The position numbers were made by a program, and so were the translations under genes. Shown here in pieces: positions 1 to 7,286 of a stretch of DNA of 12,106 nucleotides. Source of the DNA: Gammaproteobacteria bacterium (GTDB taxonomy: Bacteria; Pseudomonadota; Gammaproteobacteria; Steroidobacterales; Steroidobacteraceae). The DNA is taken from positions 1 to 12,106 of the forward strand of contig JADLDF010000005.1 in the NCBI GenBank assembly GCA_020846815.1, written 5' to 3'. Under the pieces are notes generated by a model. It had not been told where the DNA came from. It made no database searches and saw nothing but the letters and a program-made list of their open reading frames with translations. How positions within the stretch are numbered: position 1 is the stretch's first letter; every line of letters starts with the position of its first letter.

Positions 1-434
1 CGATCGCGATGCAGCTGCTGTCCTGGCGCGTCAAGCCGGGCCAGGCGATTCCGGCGCTGTCCGCGGATGCCGCGCACGTGCTGCTGACCTGCCGCTGGAG
101 CGGCAACGCGCGCGAGCTCGACAACGTCCTGCAGCGTGCGCTGATCCTCTGCACCGGGCCGGTCGTCGGGCCGGAGCATCTGGAGCTCGAGGCCCTGAAC
201 GGCCGTGACGTAGCGGAGCCTGCGGGCGAACCGGGGAGCGCGACCGGCGCCGCCGTCTGCGGCGCGCTGGCGCGCTCGCTGGAGGCGACCGAGCGCGAGC
301 TGCTGCTCGAAGCGCTCAGGGATCCGCAGTCCACGCGTCGCGTCGTGGCCGAGCGCCTCGGCATCAGCCCGCGCACGCTGCGCTACAAGCTCGCGCGGTT
401 GCGCGCGGCCGGCGTCAGCGTGCCGGCGGCCTGA
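1..434 (+). CDS. fleR: Sigma-54-dependent flagellar response regulator, FleR/FlrC type (C-terminal part only)
   Basis: This is the 3' end of a gene that begins upstream of the window; the frame is already open at base 3, so the ATG at 9 is internal. The visible part covers the end of the AAA+ sigma-54 activator domain, including the sensor-II-like stretch WSGNARELDN (usual form GNVREL; its Arg codon is at 111-113). An Ala/Gly-rich linker follows, then a Fis-type helix-turn-helix at about 300-410 containing RLGISPRTLRYKLARLR, typical of the FleR/FlrC/NtrC group. Such proteins pair with a FleS/FlrB-type kinase and switch on middle-class flagellar genes with RNA polymerase-sigma-54. The receiver domain and most of the ATPase are not visible, so FleR rather than a FleQ/FlrA-like protein is inferred from the C-terminus and from the position directly before fliE, as fleSR lies in Pseudomonas. 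Confidence 0.85.
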   Translation, partial: IAMQLLSWRVKPGQAIPALSADAAHVLLTCRWSGNARELDNVLQRALILCTGPVVGPEHLELEALNGRDVAEPAGEPGSATGAAVCGALARSLEATERELLLEALRDPQSTRRVVAERLGISPRTLRYKLARLRAAGVSVPAA

Positions 435-450
435 GCACGGGAGCACCGCG

Positions 451-792
451 ATGAGCCAGATGGAAATCGACCGCGTGCTGTCGCAGATCCGCACGATCCG
501 CGCCGAGGCCGGCGGCACGCTCGGCGCAGTCGCCAGGCCGTCGGGGGCGGGCGAGGGCGCGAGCTCTTCGGTCAGCTTCGCCGCGGTGCTGCGCAGCGGG
601 CTCGACCATGTCAATGCCGCGCAGCAGAGCGCGCGCCAGGCCGCGACCGACTTCGAGCTCGGCAAGCCCGGCGTCGACCTGCCGCAGGTCATGCTCGAGA
701 TGCAGAAGGCGAGCGTGTCGTTCCGTGCGGCCGTCGAGGTGCGCAACAAGCTCGTCAATGCCTACCAGGAAATCATGAACATGCCGGTCTGA
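451..792 (+). CDS. fliE: Flagellar hook-basal body complex protein FliE
   Basis: FliE joins the MS ring (FliF) to the proximal rod and is among the first substrates of the flagellar export apparatus. The product is 113 residues, the usual family length. The conserved C-terminal half is clear: SFAAVLRSGLDHVN, then LPQVMLEMQKASVSF and RNKLVNAYQEIMNMPV at the very end, which is the FliE hallmark. The N-terminal 40 residues are variable and Gly/Ala-rich. There is no signal peptide, as expected for a type III export substrate. The start at 451 is supported by GGGAG at 439-443, seven bases upstream; a second in-frame ATG at 460 lacks such a site. The gene lies 16 bases after the fleR stop and no separate promoter was recognised, so it is probably co-transcribed with fleR. 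Confidence 0.95.
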   Translation: MSQMEIDRVLSQIRTIRAEAGGTLGAVARPSGAGEGASSSVSFAAVLRSGLDHVNAAQQSARQAATDFELGKPGVDLPQVMLEMQKASVSFRAAVEVRNKLVNAYQEIMNMPV

Positions 793-820
793 CGCGCGTC
801 GGCCGGGCATTTCGCTGAAT

Positions 821-824
821 GGAG
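821..824 (+). promoter_or_regulatory. Ribosome binding site deciding the fliF start
   Basis: GGAG lies six bases before the ATG at 831. The alternative in-frame ATG at 819 overlaps this motif and has no comparable purine tract in front of it, so 831 is the better start. Confidence 0.55.
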
Positions 825-830
825 AACGTG

Positions 831-2513
831 ATGGCCGAAGCTGCGACAGCTCCGGGAATGATCAAGCTGAACGCCGGTTTGCGGCCGCTGCTGCTGCTCG
901 TCGGCATCGCCGCGGCGGTCGCCGCGGGTGTCGGCGTGGTGCTCTGGGCGCAGGGACCGACCTACAACCTGCTGTACGGCGATCTCTCGAGCGAGGATGC
1001 CGCCGCCGTGACCCAGGCGCTGTCCGGAGCGGGGATCACCTATCGCCTGGAGAACGGCACCGGCGCGATCTCCGTGCCCTCCGAGCGGCTGAACGACGCG
1101 CGCCTGCTGCTCGCGGGGCAGGGCCTGCCGCAGCAGGGCGGATTCGCCAGCATGGCGAAGGATCCGGGCTTCGGCGTCTCGCAGTTCATGGAAGGCGCGC
1201 GCTATCAGCACGCGCTGGAATCCGAGCTTGCGCGTACGATCGCGAGCCTGCAGCAGGTCGGCGCCGCGCGCGTGCACATCGCTACGCCGCGCAACTCGAG
1301 CTTCGTGCGCGACCGGGTGCCGGCGAGCGCCAGCGTCTTCGTGCAGCTGCGGCCGGGACGCACCCTCGCAACCGAACAGGTGACCGCGATCGTCAACCTC
1401 GTGGCCTCGAGCGTGCCGGAGCTCGATGCCTCGCAGGTCACGGTCGTCGACCAGAAGGGGCGGCTGCTGTCCTCGCCCCAGGGCCGCGACGATTTCGCGA
1501 TCCGCGACCAGCAGATGGAGTTCGCGCGCCAGCTCGAGGAAGGCTATGCGCAGCGCATCGAGGGGTTGATCGCGCCGCTGGTCGGTGCCGGCCGGGTCCG
1601 TGCGCAGGTCAGTGCACAGTTCGACCTGAGCGCGACCGAGGAAGCGCGCGAGCAGTACCGGCCCGAAAGCCAGATCGTGCGCAGCGAGCAGCTCTCCGAG
1701 GAGTCGAGCCGCGGCGGTGCAGCCGGCGGCGGCGTACCCGGCGCGCTGACCAATCAGCCACCGCCCGCGGGTGTGGCACTGCCGCCCGGCGTGCAACCCG
1801 GCCAGAACGCTGCGGCCGCGGGAGCCTCTGCGGCCACCGCCGACGGCAACAGCTCCAAACAGGCCACGCGCAACTACGAGATCGACCGCACGGTCGCCTA
1901 CACGCGCCAGCCGGCCGGCAAGCTGCAACGCCTGTCGGTCGCGGTGCTGATCGACAACCTGCGGATCGTCGGCAAGGACGGCAAGATCAGCGAGACGCCG
2001 CTGCCGCCCGAGCAGATCGATCGGATCACGGCGCTCGTCAAGGACGCGGTGGGCTTCGACGAGAAGCGGGGCGACAGCGTCAACGTCGTGAACAGCCCGT
2101 GGCGCGGCGAGCCGCTTCCCGACGCCGACTCGCTGGTCACAGTGCCCATCTGGGAGCGCCCCTGGGCACGCGATCTCGCCAAGATCGTCGCCGGGCTGAT
2201 CGTCGCCCTGGTACTGGTCTTCGCGGTACTCAAGCCGCTGCTGCGCCAGCTCACGGGCACGCCCCGCGCGTCGGCGGCACTGCCGCCGGGCGATGCGACG
2301 GCCGCGCTGGCCGGGCCGGCGGGCGACCCGCCGAAGGGCGCCGGTGCCAGTGCCGCGGGCAGTGCGCCGGCCGAAGCGGTCGCCGCCGCGGCCTCGGCCA
2401 GCGCCAGCTCGCTGGCCTACGAGCAGCAGATGGCGCAGGCGCGGACCGTGGTCGCCCAGGATCCGGCGCGCGTCGCCCAGGTCGTGAAGTCGTGGGTGCA
2501 GGCCGATGGCTGA
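831..2513 (+). CDS. fliF: Flagellar MS-ring protein FliF
   Basis: FliF forms the inner-membrane MS ring that houses the export gate and carries the FliG rotor ring. From the chosen start the product is 560 residues, normal for the family. A first membrane helix lies at about residues 19-39. It is followed by the periplasmic YscJ/FliF-type ring-building region (YNLLYGDLSSEDAA, then DARLLLAGQGLPQQGG, then VGAARVHIATPRNSSFVRD). A low-complexity Gly/Pro/Ala loop precedes NYEIDRTVAYTRQPAGKLQRL, the conserved second FliF region. A second membrane helix lies at about 447-470. The cytoplasmic tail has an Ala/Pro-rich linker of nearly 50 residues and ends in an amphipathic FliG-binding segment (ARVAQVVKSWVQADG). 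An upstream ATG at 819 would add four residues. The 3' end overlaps fliG by 8 bases. Confidence 0.97.
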   Translation: MAEAATAPGMIKLNAGLRPLLLLVGIAAAVAAGVGVVLWAQGPTYNLLYGDLSSEDAAAVTQALSGAGITYRLENGTGAISVPSERLNDARLLLAGQGLPQQGGFASMAKDPGFGVSQFMEGARYQHALESELARTIASLQQVGAARVHIATPRNSSFVRDRVPASASVFVQLRPGRTLATEQVTAIVNLVASSVPELDASQVTVVDQKGRLLSSPQGRDDFAIRDQQMEFARQLEEGYAQRIEGLIAPLVGAGRVRAQVSAQFDLSATEEAREQYRPESQIVRSEQLSEESSRGGAAGGGVPGALTNQPPPAGVALPPGVQPGQNAAAAGASAATADGNSSKQATRNYEIDRTVAYTRQPAGKLQRLSVAVLIDNLRIVGKDGKISETPLPPEQIDRITALVKDAVGFDEKRGDSVNVVNSPWRGEPLPDADSLVTVPIWERPWARDLAKIVAGLIVALVLVFAVLKPLLRQLTGTPRASAALPPGDATAALAGPAGDPPKGAGASAAGSAPAEAVAAAASASASSLAYEQQMAQARTVVAQDPARVAQVVKSWVQADG

Positions 2514-3531
2514 GCCGGAGCGCAAGCCGGGCGAGGCGCGCTCGGGCGTCGAGCGGGCCGCGATCCTCCTGTTGAGCCTCGGCGAGAAGGAGGCAGCCGA
2601 GGTGCTCAGGCATCTTTCCGCGAAGGATCTGCAGAAGGTCGGTACCGCGATGACGCAGGTCAGCAACGTCTCGCGGACCGAGGTTGTCGAGGTGCTCTCC
2701 GCGTTCACCAGCGAGGCCGAGGCACGGACCTCGCTGGGGCTCAGCAACGACGAATTCATCCGCAACACGCTGATCAGTGCGCTCGGCGAGGACAAGGCCG
2801 CTGGCCTGATCGATCGCATCCTGCTCGGCCGTTCGAGCAAGGGGCTCGAGGCGCTCAAGTGGACGGACGCGAGCGCGATCGCGGAGATGGTGCGGCTCGA
2901 GCATCCGCAGATCGCCGCGATCATCCTTTCCTATCTCGAGCCCGACCAGTCGGCCGAGGTCATCGCGCTGCTGCCGGAGAACATGCGCTCGGAGCTGCTG
3001 CTGCGCGTGGCGACACTCGACGGCGTGCAGCCGGCTGCGCTGCAGGAGCTGGATCAGATCATGGAACGCCAGTTCTCCGGCTCGAACCAGACCCGCAAGT
3101 CGGTACTGGGCGGTCCGAAGGTGGTCGCGAACATCATCAACATGCTCGAGCCGCGGATCGAGAGCGTCGTGATGCAGGAGATCGCAGCCGCTGACGAGCA
3201 GCTCGGCAACAAGATCCAGGACCTGATCTTCGTGTTCGACAACCTGATCGACGTCGACGACCGCGGCATGCAGGAGCTGCTGCGGCAGGTCACCAGCGAC
3301 AAGCTGCTGCTCGCGCTGAAAGCCGCGGACGACGCACTCAAGGAGAAGATCTTCAAGAACATGTCGCAGCGTGCCGCCGAGATGCTGCGCGATGACCTGG
3401 CGTCGCGCGGCCCCGTGAAGCTCTCGGAGGTCGAGGGCGCGCAGAAGGAGATCCTGGTCATCGCGCGCAAGCTCGCCGAGGAAGGCTCGATCAATCTCGG
3501 CAGCAAGGGAGGCGGCGAGGCCTATGTCTGA
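2506..3531 (+). CDS. fliG: Flagellar motor switch protein FliG
   Basis: FliG is the rotor protein that couples stator ion flow to rotation and links the MS ring to FliM/FliN. The product is 341 residues, typical. The N-terminal FliF-binding domain (RAAILLLSLGEKEAAEVLRHL) leads into the middle domain with EHPQ at residues 132-135 (in LEHPQIAAIILSYLEPD), the FliM-binding motif, followed by a Gly-Gly hinge at 202-203. The C-terminal torque domain keeps the charged set: K272, R289, D296 and D297 correspond to E. coli K264, R281, D288 and D289. The residue equivalent to R297 is Lys (K305), a conservative change. It overlaps the fliF end by 8 bases and the fliH start by 8 bases, which suggests translational coupling. 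The preserved FliM-binding motif matters because no fliM lies in this cluster. Confidence 0.98.
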   Translation: MAEPERKPGEARSGVERAAILLLSLGEKEAAEVLRHLSAKDLQKVGTAMTQVSNVSRTEVVEVLSAFTSEAEARTSLGLSNDEFIRNTLISALGEDKAAGLIDRILLGRSSKGLEALKWTDASAIAEMVRLEHPQIAAIILSYLEPDQSAEVIALLPENMRSELLLRVATLDGVQPAALQELDQIMERQFSGSNQTRKSVLGGPKVVANIINMLEPRIESVVMQEIAAADEQLGNKIQDLIFVFDNLIDVDDRGMQELLRQVTSDKLLLALKAADDALKEKIFKNMSQRAAEMLRDDLASRGPVKLSEVEGAQKEILVIARKLAEEGSINLGSKGGGEAYV

Positions 3532-4204
3532 GCCCGCGGGTCGCAAGGCGGGCGCCGCCGCCTCCCCCTGGGTGTTCCCGCCGGTGCGGGGCCCGGTGAT
3601 CGGCCGGCCGGGAGCCGCGCAGAGCGCCGCGGCGCTCGAGGCCGAGTACCAGCAGGCCTGGCGCAACGGCTTCGAGGAAGGCCGTCGCGAAGGGCTCGCC
3701 GCCGGTGTGAGCCAGATCGAGGCGCGTCAGCGCGAGCTGGACGCGCGCATCGACGCGGTCGAGACGCTGCTCGCGGCGATGAGCCGTCCACTCGAGCGGC
3801 TGGACGAGACGGCCGCGGCCGAGCTCGTGCGCCTCGCGCTGACGACCGGCTCGCAGCTCGCGCGACGCGAGCTGCGCCACGATCCGGCTCAGCTCATCGC
3901 GATCATCCGCGACTGCATCGTTGCGCTGCCGGCCAGTGCACGGCACGTCCGTGTCCATCTGCACCCGGCGGACGCCGCGGTGATCCGCGAGCGGCTGGCG
4001 CAGCCGGCGGCGGAGCGCGCCTGGAGCATCGTCGAGGATCCGGTCATGACACGCGGCGGGTGCCGCGTGAGCAGCGAGTCGTCGCAGATCGACGCACGCT
4101 TCGACAGCCGCGTCGCGGCCGTGGTCGCCGCCGTGCTCGGCGACGAACGTGACTCGGACAGGCAGGACGACGACGCGGCGAACCCGCCGGAGACGGCGCC
4201 ATGA
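3524..4204 (+). CDS. fliH: Flagellar export ATPase regulator FliH
   Basis: FliH dimers bind FliI, hold the ATPase in check and tether it to the C-ring and export gate. The product is 226 residues. Near the N-terminus is an isolated Trp in a Pro-rich context (SPWVFPPV, W16), the kind of aromatic anchor that in Salmonella FliH contacts FliN and FlhA. Next comes a helical run with glycines every fourth position ([13 protein letters not shown]), the GxxxG repeat characteristic of FliH. The C-terminal half ([21 protein letters not shown], then [19 protein letters not shown]) is the FliI-binding, V-ATPase subunit E-like domain. A short acidic tail is variable. The gene starts inside the last codons of fliG and ends in an ATGA overlap with fliI. 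Sequence divergence of this family makes alignment loose, but the GxxxG run and position are decisive. Confidence 0.93.
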   Translation: MSEPAGRKAGAAASPWVFPPVRGPVIGRPGAAQSAAALEAEYQQAWRNGFEEGRREGLAAGVSQIEARQRELDARIDAVETLLAAMSRPLERLDETAAAELVRLALTTGSQLARRELRHDPAQLIAIIRDCIVALPASARHVRVHLHPADAAVIRERLAQPAAERAWSIVEDPVMTRGGCRVSSESSQIDARFDSRVAAVVAAVLGDERDSDRQDDDAANPPETAP

Positions 4205-5571
4205 GCGCGGTGCCCGCACCCCGTGACTTCGCCACGCGGCTCGCGGCCTATGCGGCACGCAGCGACGCGCCACCGCCGCCGATCGTCGAGGGACGGCTGA
4301 CGCGCATGGTGGGCCTGACGCTGGAGGCCACGGGATGCCAGGCCGCCGTCGGTGATCGCTGCCTGCTGGTACCCGGACGTGGTGCTCCATCAGAGGCCGA
4401 GGTCGTCGGCTTCGCGGGTGAACGGCTGCTGCTGATGCCGACCGGCGATCTGCACGGGCTCGAGCCCGCGACGCGGGTGATCCCGACCGCACGCTCCGGC
4501 ATCGTGCCGGTCGGCGAGAGCATGCTGGGTCGGGTCATCGATGGGGCCGGTCAGCCGCTCGACGGACTGGGTCCGATCCGCCCGAGCGGCGAAGGACGGC
4601 TCATGGGCGTGCCGCTCAACCCGCTGCGCCGTCACCCGATCGAAGAGCCACTCGACGTCGGCGTACGCACGATCAACGGGCTGCTGACCATCGGGCGTGG
4701 CCAGCGTGTCGGACTGTTCGCCGGCAGCGGCGTCGGCAAGAGCGTGCTGCTTGGCATGATGGCACGCTACACCAGCGCGGACGTGATCGTGGTCGGCCTG
4801 ATCGGTGAGCGGGGTCGCGAGGTCAAGGAGTTCGTCGACCGCATCCTGGGGCCGGTCGATCGCCGCCGGGCCGTGGTCGTCGCGGCACCGGCCGATGCTC
4901 CGCCGCTGATGCGTCTGCACGGCGCCTGGCTCGCCACCGCGATCAGCGAATGGTTCCGCGACCAGGGTCGTTCGGTGCTGCTGCTCATGGATTCACTGAC
5001 GCGCTTCGCCCAGGCACAGCGCGAGATCGGCCTCGCGATCGGCGAGGCCCCCGCGACCAAGGGCTATCCGCCATCGGTGTTCGCACGCCTGCCGCAGCTC
5101 GTCGAACGCGCGGGCAACGGCGTCACCGGCGGTGGCTCGATCACGGCGTTCTATACTGTGCTGACCGAGGGCGACGACCAGCAGGATCCGATCGCCGACT
5201 CGGCACGGGCGATCCTCGATGGGCACATCGTGCTGTCGCGACGCATCGCCGAGTCCGGGCACTACCCGGCGATCGACGTCGAAGCCTCCATCAGCCGCGT
5301 CATGAACGAGATCGCTGCGCCGCGGCAGCTCGCGCTGGCCCGCCGGCTGCGGCACGTGATGGCGACCTACAACCAGTCGCGCGATCTCGTGACCCTGGGA
5401 GCCTGGCGTCCGGGCGCCAACCCGCAGCTCGACCAGGCCGTCGCGCTCTGGCCTGCCGTGCAGCGCTATCTCGACCAGGATCTCAGGGCACGCGCCGGCT
5501 TCGCAGAGAGCCTCGAGGCTCTCGCCGGGCTGTTCGGCGATGACGAAGCCGGCACGGAGAAGGATGAATGA
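4201..5571 (+). CDS. fliI: Flagellum-specific export ATPase FliI
   Basis: FliI is the cytoplasmic F1-beta-like ATPase that powers and primes export of flagellar substrates. The product is 456 residues, normal length. Visible motifs are the P-loop AGSGVGKS at residues 174-181, the GERGREV segment at 202-208 containing the likely catalytic glutamate, Walker B-type [15 protein letters not shown] ending its strand at D264, the type III ATPase stretch [19 protein letters not shown], and the ATP synthase-like signature [12 protein letters not shown] at 355-366. The N-terminal region carries the usual short beta-barrel domain and a Pro-rich stretch. It overlaps fliH by four bases (ATGA) and fliJ by four bases, matching the FliH-FliI-FliJ complex. 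All core residues are intact, so activity is expected. Confidence 0.98.
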   Translation: MSAVPAPRDFATRLAAYAARSDAPPPPIVEGRLTRMVGLTLEATGCQAAVGDRCLLVPGRGAPSEAEVVGFAGERLLLMPTGDLHGLEPATRVIPTARSGIVPVGESMLGRVIDGAGQPLDGLGPIRPSGEGRLMGVPLNPLRRHPIEEPLDVGVRTINGLLTIGRGQRVGLFAGSGVGKSVLLGMMARYTSADVIVVGLIGERGREVKEFVDRILGPVDRRRAVVVAAPADAPPLMRLHGAWLATAISEWFRDQGRSVLLLMDSLTRFAQAQREIGLAIGEAPATKGYPPSVFARLPQLVERAGNGVTGGGSITAFYTVLTEGDDQQDPIADSARAILDGHIVLSRRIAESGHYPAIDVEASISRVMNEIAAPRQLALARRLRHVMATYNQSRDLVTLGAWRPGANPQLDQAVALWPAVQRYLDQDLRARAGFAESLEALAGLFGDDEAGTEKDE

Positions 5572-6017
5572 AGCGAGCGCAACGCCTGAACCACTTCCGG
5601 GACGGACTGGAGAATACCGAGAAGGAACAGCGCGCGAAGTTCGCGGCCGCGGAATCGCGTGCCGCAGAGGCGCGAGCCCGTCTCGCGGAACTGGAGCGCT
5701 ACCGTGACGAATATCTGCGCGGCTTCAGGCGCCGTGCAGCCGGCGGCATGGATGCCACGGCGCTGCGCGACTACCAGGCGTTCGTCGCGAGGCTCGGGGA
5801 GGCTGTCCGCCAGCAGATTCACGTCGTATCGCGCAGCGAGCTCGAGTGCGAGTTCGAGCGGCAGCGCTGGAACGAGGCCGCGACGCGCTGCAGGGCGGTC
5901 GCGAGCGTGGTCGAGCGCTGGAAGGCCGAGGAACGCGTCGGCCTGTCCCGCGCCGAACAGCGCGAGACCGACGAATGGGCACGCGTGTTGTCGTCGCGTG
6001 CGATCGTGGAGGGCTGA
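5568..6017 (+). CDS. fliJ: Flagellar export chaperone/stalk protein FliJ
   Basis: FliJ is a small antiparallel coiled-coil protein that fits the centre of the FliI hexamer like the gamma subunit of F1 and links it to FlhA. The product is 149 residues, the usual size. The composition is as expected: rich in Arg, Glu, Ala and Gln, no membrane segment, and two long helices (roughly residues 15-60 and 75-140) with heptad-like spacing. The stretch [19 protein letters not shown] and the later [24 protein letters not shown] resemble FliJ family conserved regions. Sequence alone would be weak evidence in such a coiled coil; the ATGA coupling to fliI and position before fliK make the call firm. Confidence 0.92.
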   Translation: MKRAQRLNHFRDGLENTEKEQRAKFAAAESRAAEARARLAELERYRDEYLRGFRRRAAGGMDATALRDYQAFVARLGEAVRQQIHVVSRSELECEFERQRWNEAATRCRAVASVVERWKAEERVGLSRAEQRETDEWARVLSSRAIVEG

Positions 6018-6020
6018 CGG

Positions 6021-7139
6021 ATGAATGCCGGCGTGACAGCCACAGGGGGCGTCGCATCCCGTACCGCGAGCCCGGCCCGCGAAAGTGGCGCATCGGGCGG
6101 CAACGAGGATGCAGGGTCGTTCGCCGGGATCATGGATTCGCGCGCCCGCGCTCCGGAGCGCAGCGACGATGGAAGTTGCGCTGCGCACGCCGAGGCCGGT
6201 GCGGCGGCGCCGCGCGGCACCGGTCCTGGCGGGTCGCGATCCGACGCGACGTCCGCCACGACTGCGGACCTGGCACAGAGCGAAGGCTGCGAGGATGATG
6301 CCGGGACGCTCGACGACGAAATGGTCGAGACCCTGCTCGGAGTCGGCGAAGGCACCGCGACCGCGGTGACGACCGCCGCTCTCGCTGTTGACCCGAACGC
6401 GATGCAGGCCCGGAGCGAACTGCCGCCCGCTGTGCCGGCCGCGCCCTGGCCGCCGCCACCGCTGCGTGGCGAGGCCTTCGAACGATCGCTGGGCGAAGCA
6501 CTCGAGCGGCTGGATCCGGCCGCATCGGCCGCAGGCGGGCCCGCCGCGCAGGCCGGGGAGCGGCTGGCCGCGACTCTCGAGGCCGCCATCGAGCGCCTCG
6601 CCGACGGCACCGGGATCGGCACGACGGCGGACGGTGGCGACGCGCCGACCCTGCTGCCGGCGGGCGAGGTCAGGAGCACCGCGCGGACGCCCGGCAGCGA
6701 GGCCGCCGCGGCAGCGCGCGCACCCGAGCTGCGTTCGCCGCCGGGAACGCCCGGATGGACCGACGAACTCGGCTCGCGCGTCAGCTGGATGCTCGAGCGC
6801 GGCGAGCAGGTCGCGTCGCTGCGGCTCACTCCAGAGAACCTCGGTCCGCTGGAGGTGCGCATCGCCGTGCGCGAAGGTGAGACCACGGTGTGGTTCGGCG
6901 CCAGTCAGGCCGAGACGCGTGCCGCGCTCGAGCAGTCGCTGCCGAGGCTGCGCGAAATGCTCGGCGCTTCCGGTCTGTCGCTCGCCAACGCAGGGGTGTT
7001 CAGCCACACGCCGCGGGATCCGCAACGCGGCTTCACTGCTGCCGCGCTGGCCCGCGCCTCCCAGGAATCCGGCGCCGATCCCGGCGGCGCGAGTGTGACG
7101 TACGTCACGCGCCACGGCCTCATCGACCTCTACGCCTGA
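6021..7139 (+). CDS. fliK: Flagellar hook-length control protein FliK
   Basis: FliK is an exported ruler that measures hook length and triggers the switch of substrate specificity by acting on the C-terminal domain of FlhB. The product is 372 residues. The first 250 or so are low-complexity, rich in Ala, Gly, Asp and Pro, as expected for the extended ruler part. The C-terminal Flg_hook-type domain lies at about residues 262-325, with VASLRLTPENLGPLEVRIAV, then ETTVWFGASQAETRAALE and LPRLREMLGASGLSL. GGAGGG at 6008-6013, within the last codons of fliJ, sits seven bases before the ATG. It is the last gene of the left block; a palindrome and a sigma-54 promoter follow. The N-terminal half is too variable to compare, so identity rests on the C-terminus and context. 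Confidence 0.92.
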   Translation: MNAGVTATGGVASRTASPARESGASGGNEDAGSFAGIMDSRARAPERSDDGSCAAHAEAGAAAPRGTGPGGSRSDATSATTADLAQSEGCEDDAGTLDDEMVETLLGVGEGTATAVTTAALAVDPNAMQARSELPPAVPAAPWPPPPLRGEAFERSLGEALERLDPAASAAGGPAAQAGERLAATLEAAIERLADGTGIGTTADGGDAPTLLPAGEVRSTARTPGSEAAAAARAPELRSPPGTPGWTDELGSRVSWMLERGEQVASLRLTPENLGPLEVRIAVREGETTVWFGASQAETRAALEQSLPRLREMLGASGLSLANAGVFSHTPRDPQRGFTAAALARASQESGADPGGASVTYVTRHGLIDLYA

Positions 7140-7165
7140 GTGGCGGCACGCCGGTGGCAGGACCG

Positions 7166-7185
7166 CCGGCGCCGCGCGGCGCCGG
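7166..7185. terminator. Perfect GC-only palindrome after fliK, possible terminator or attenuating hairpin
   Basis: Bases 7166-7175 (CCGGCGCCGC) are exactly reverse-complementary to 7176-7185, giving a 20-base perfect palindrome 27 bases after the fliK stop. The right arm's end (GCCGG, 7181-7185) can alternatively pair with CCGGC at 7190-7194 across a four-base loop. No run of T follows, so this is not a classic intrinsic terminator. It could slow or partly end transcription from the fliE-fliK unit, or be only GC-rich spacer. Confidence 0.4.
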
Positions 7186-7225
7186 AAACCCGGCACCCGC
7201 GTGATGCGGTTCGCAGATGCCGGCA

Positions 7226-7241
7226 TGGCACGGCTATTGCT
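7226..7241 (+). promoter_or_regulatory. Sigma-54 (RpoN) promoter for the fliL operon
   Basis: The sequence TGGCACG-GCTA-TTGCT matches the RpoN -24/-12 consensus TGGCACG-N4-TTGCW at every defined position, with the invariant GG (7227-7228) and GC (7239-7240) ten bases apart. It lies 45 bases before the fliL ATG, which puts the transcription start near 7252. In Pseudomonas the fliL operon is under sigma-54 and FleQ control, and a FleR-type sigma-54 activator is encoded at the start of this window, so the context fits well. No enhancer site for the activator could be recognised. Confidence 0.9.
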
Positions 7242-7253
7242 TGATCGGACCTG

Positions 7254-7267
7254 GTGCCAAGTGGCAC
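7254..7267. repeat. Short perfect inverted repeat at the predicted fliL transcription start
   Basis: GTGCCA and TGGCAC are perfectly reverse-complementary arms separated by AG. The repeat begins about two bases after the predicted start site, so it would be a tiny 5' stem in the mRNA or a DNA operator. The arm TGGCAC repeats the -24 motif of the promoter 28 bases upstream. Its role is unknown. Confidence 0.45.
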
Positions 7268-7286
7268 TGCAGGACAGGTCGGATCC

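Noticed and set aside
1690..1850. Gly/Pro/Ala-rich stretch of fliF considered as an insertion or repeat element
   Set aside because: It lies in the periplasmic loop that is low-complexity and variable in FliF generally, and the frame and flanking conserved blocks are intact.
762..2924. Minus-strand open frame of 720 codons opposite fliF and fliG
   Set aside because: Antisense shadow of GC-rich codon use; low-complexity Arg/Gly/Ala product, no motif, no ribosome site or promoter seen.
2251..3666. Minus-strand open frame of 471 codons opposite fliG and the fliH start
   Set aside because: Same reason: it mirrors the coding periodicity of fliG and has no recognisable protein family features.
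4758..4775. TGGCACG within fliI as a second sigma-54 promoter
   Set aside because: The -24-like motif is not followed by TTGC at the required spacing, so the match is incomplete.
7254..7286. Upstream GTG start for fliL adding 11 residues
   Set aside because: The GTG falls almost on the predicted sigma-54 transcription start and has no ribosome site, while the ATG at 7287 has one and gives a normal FliL N-terminus.
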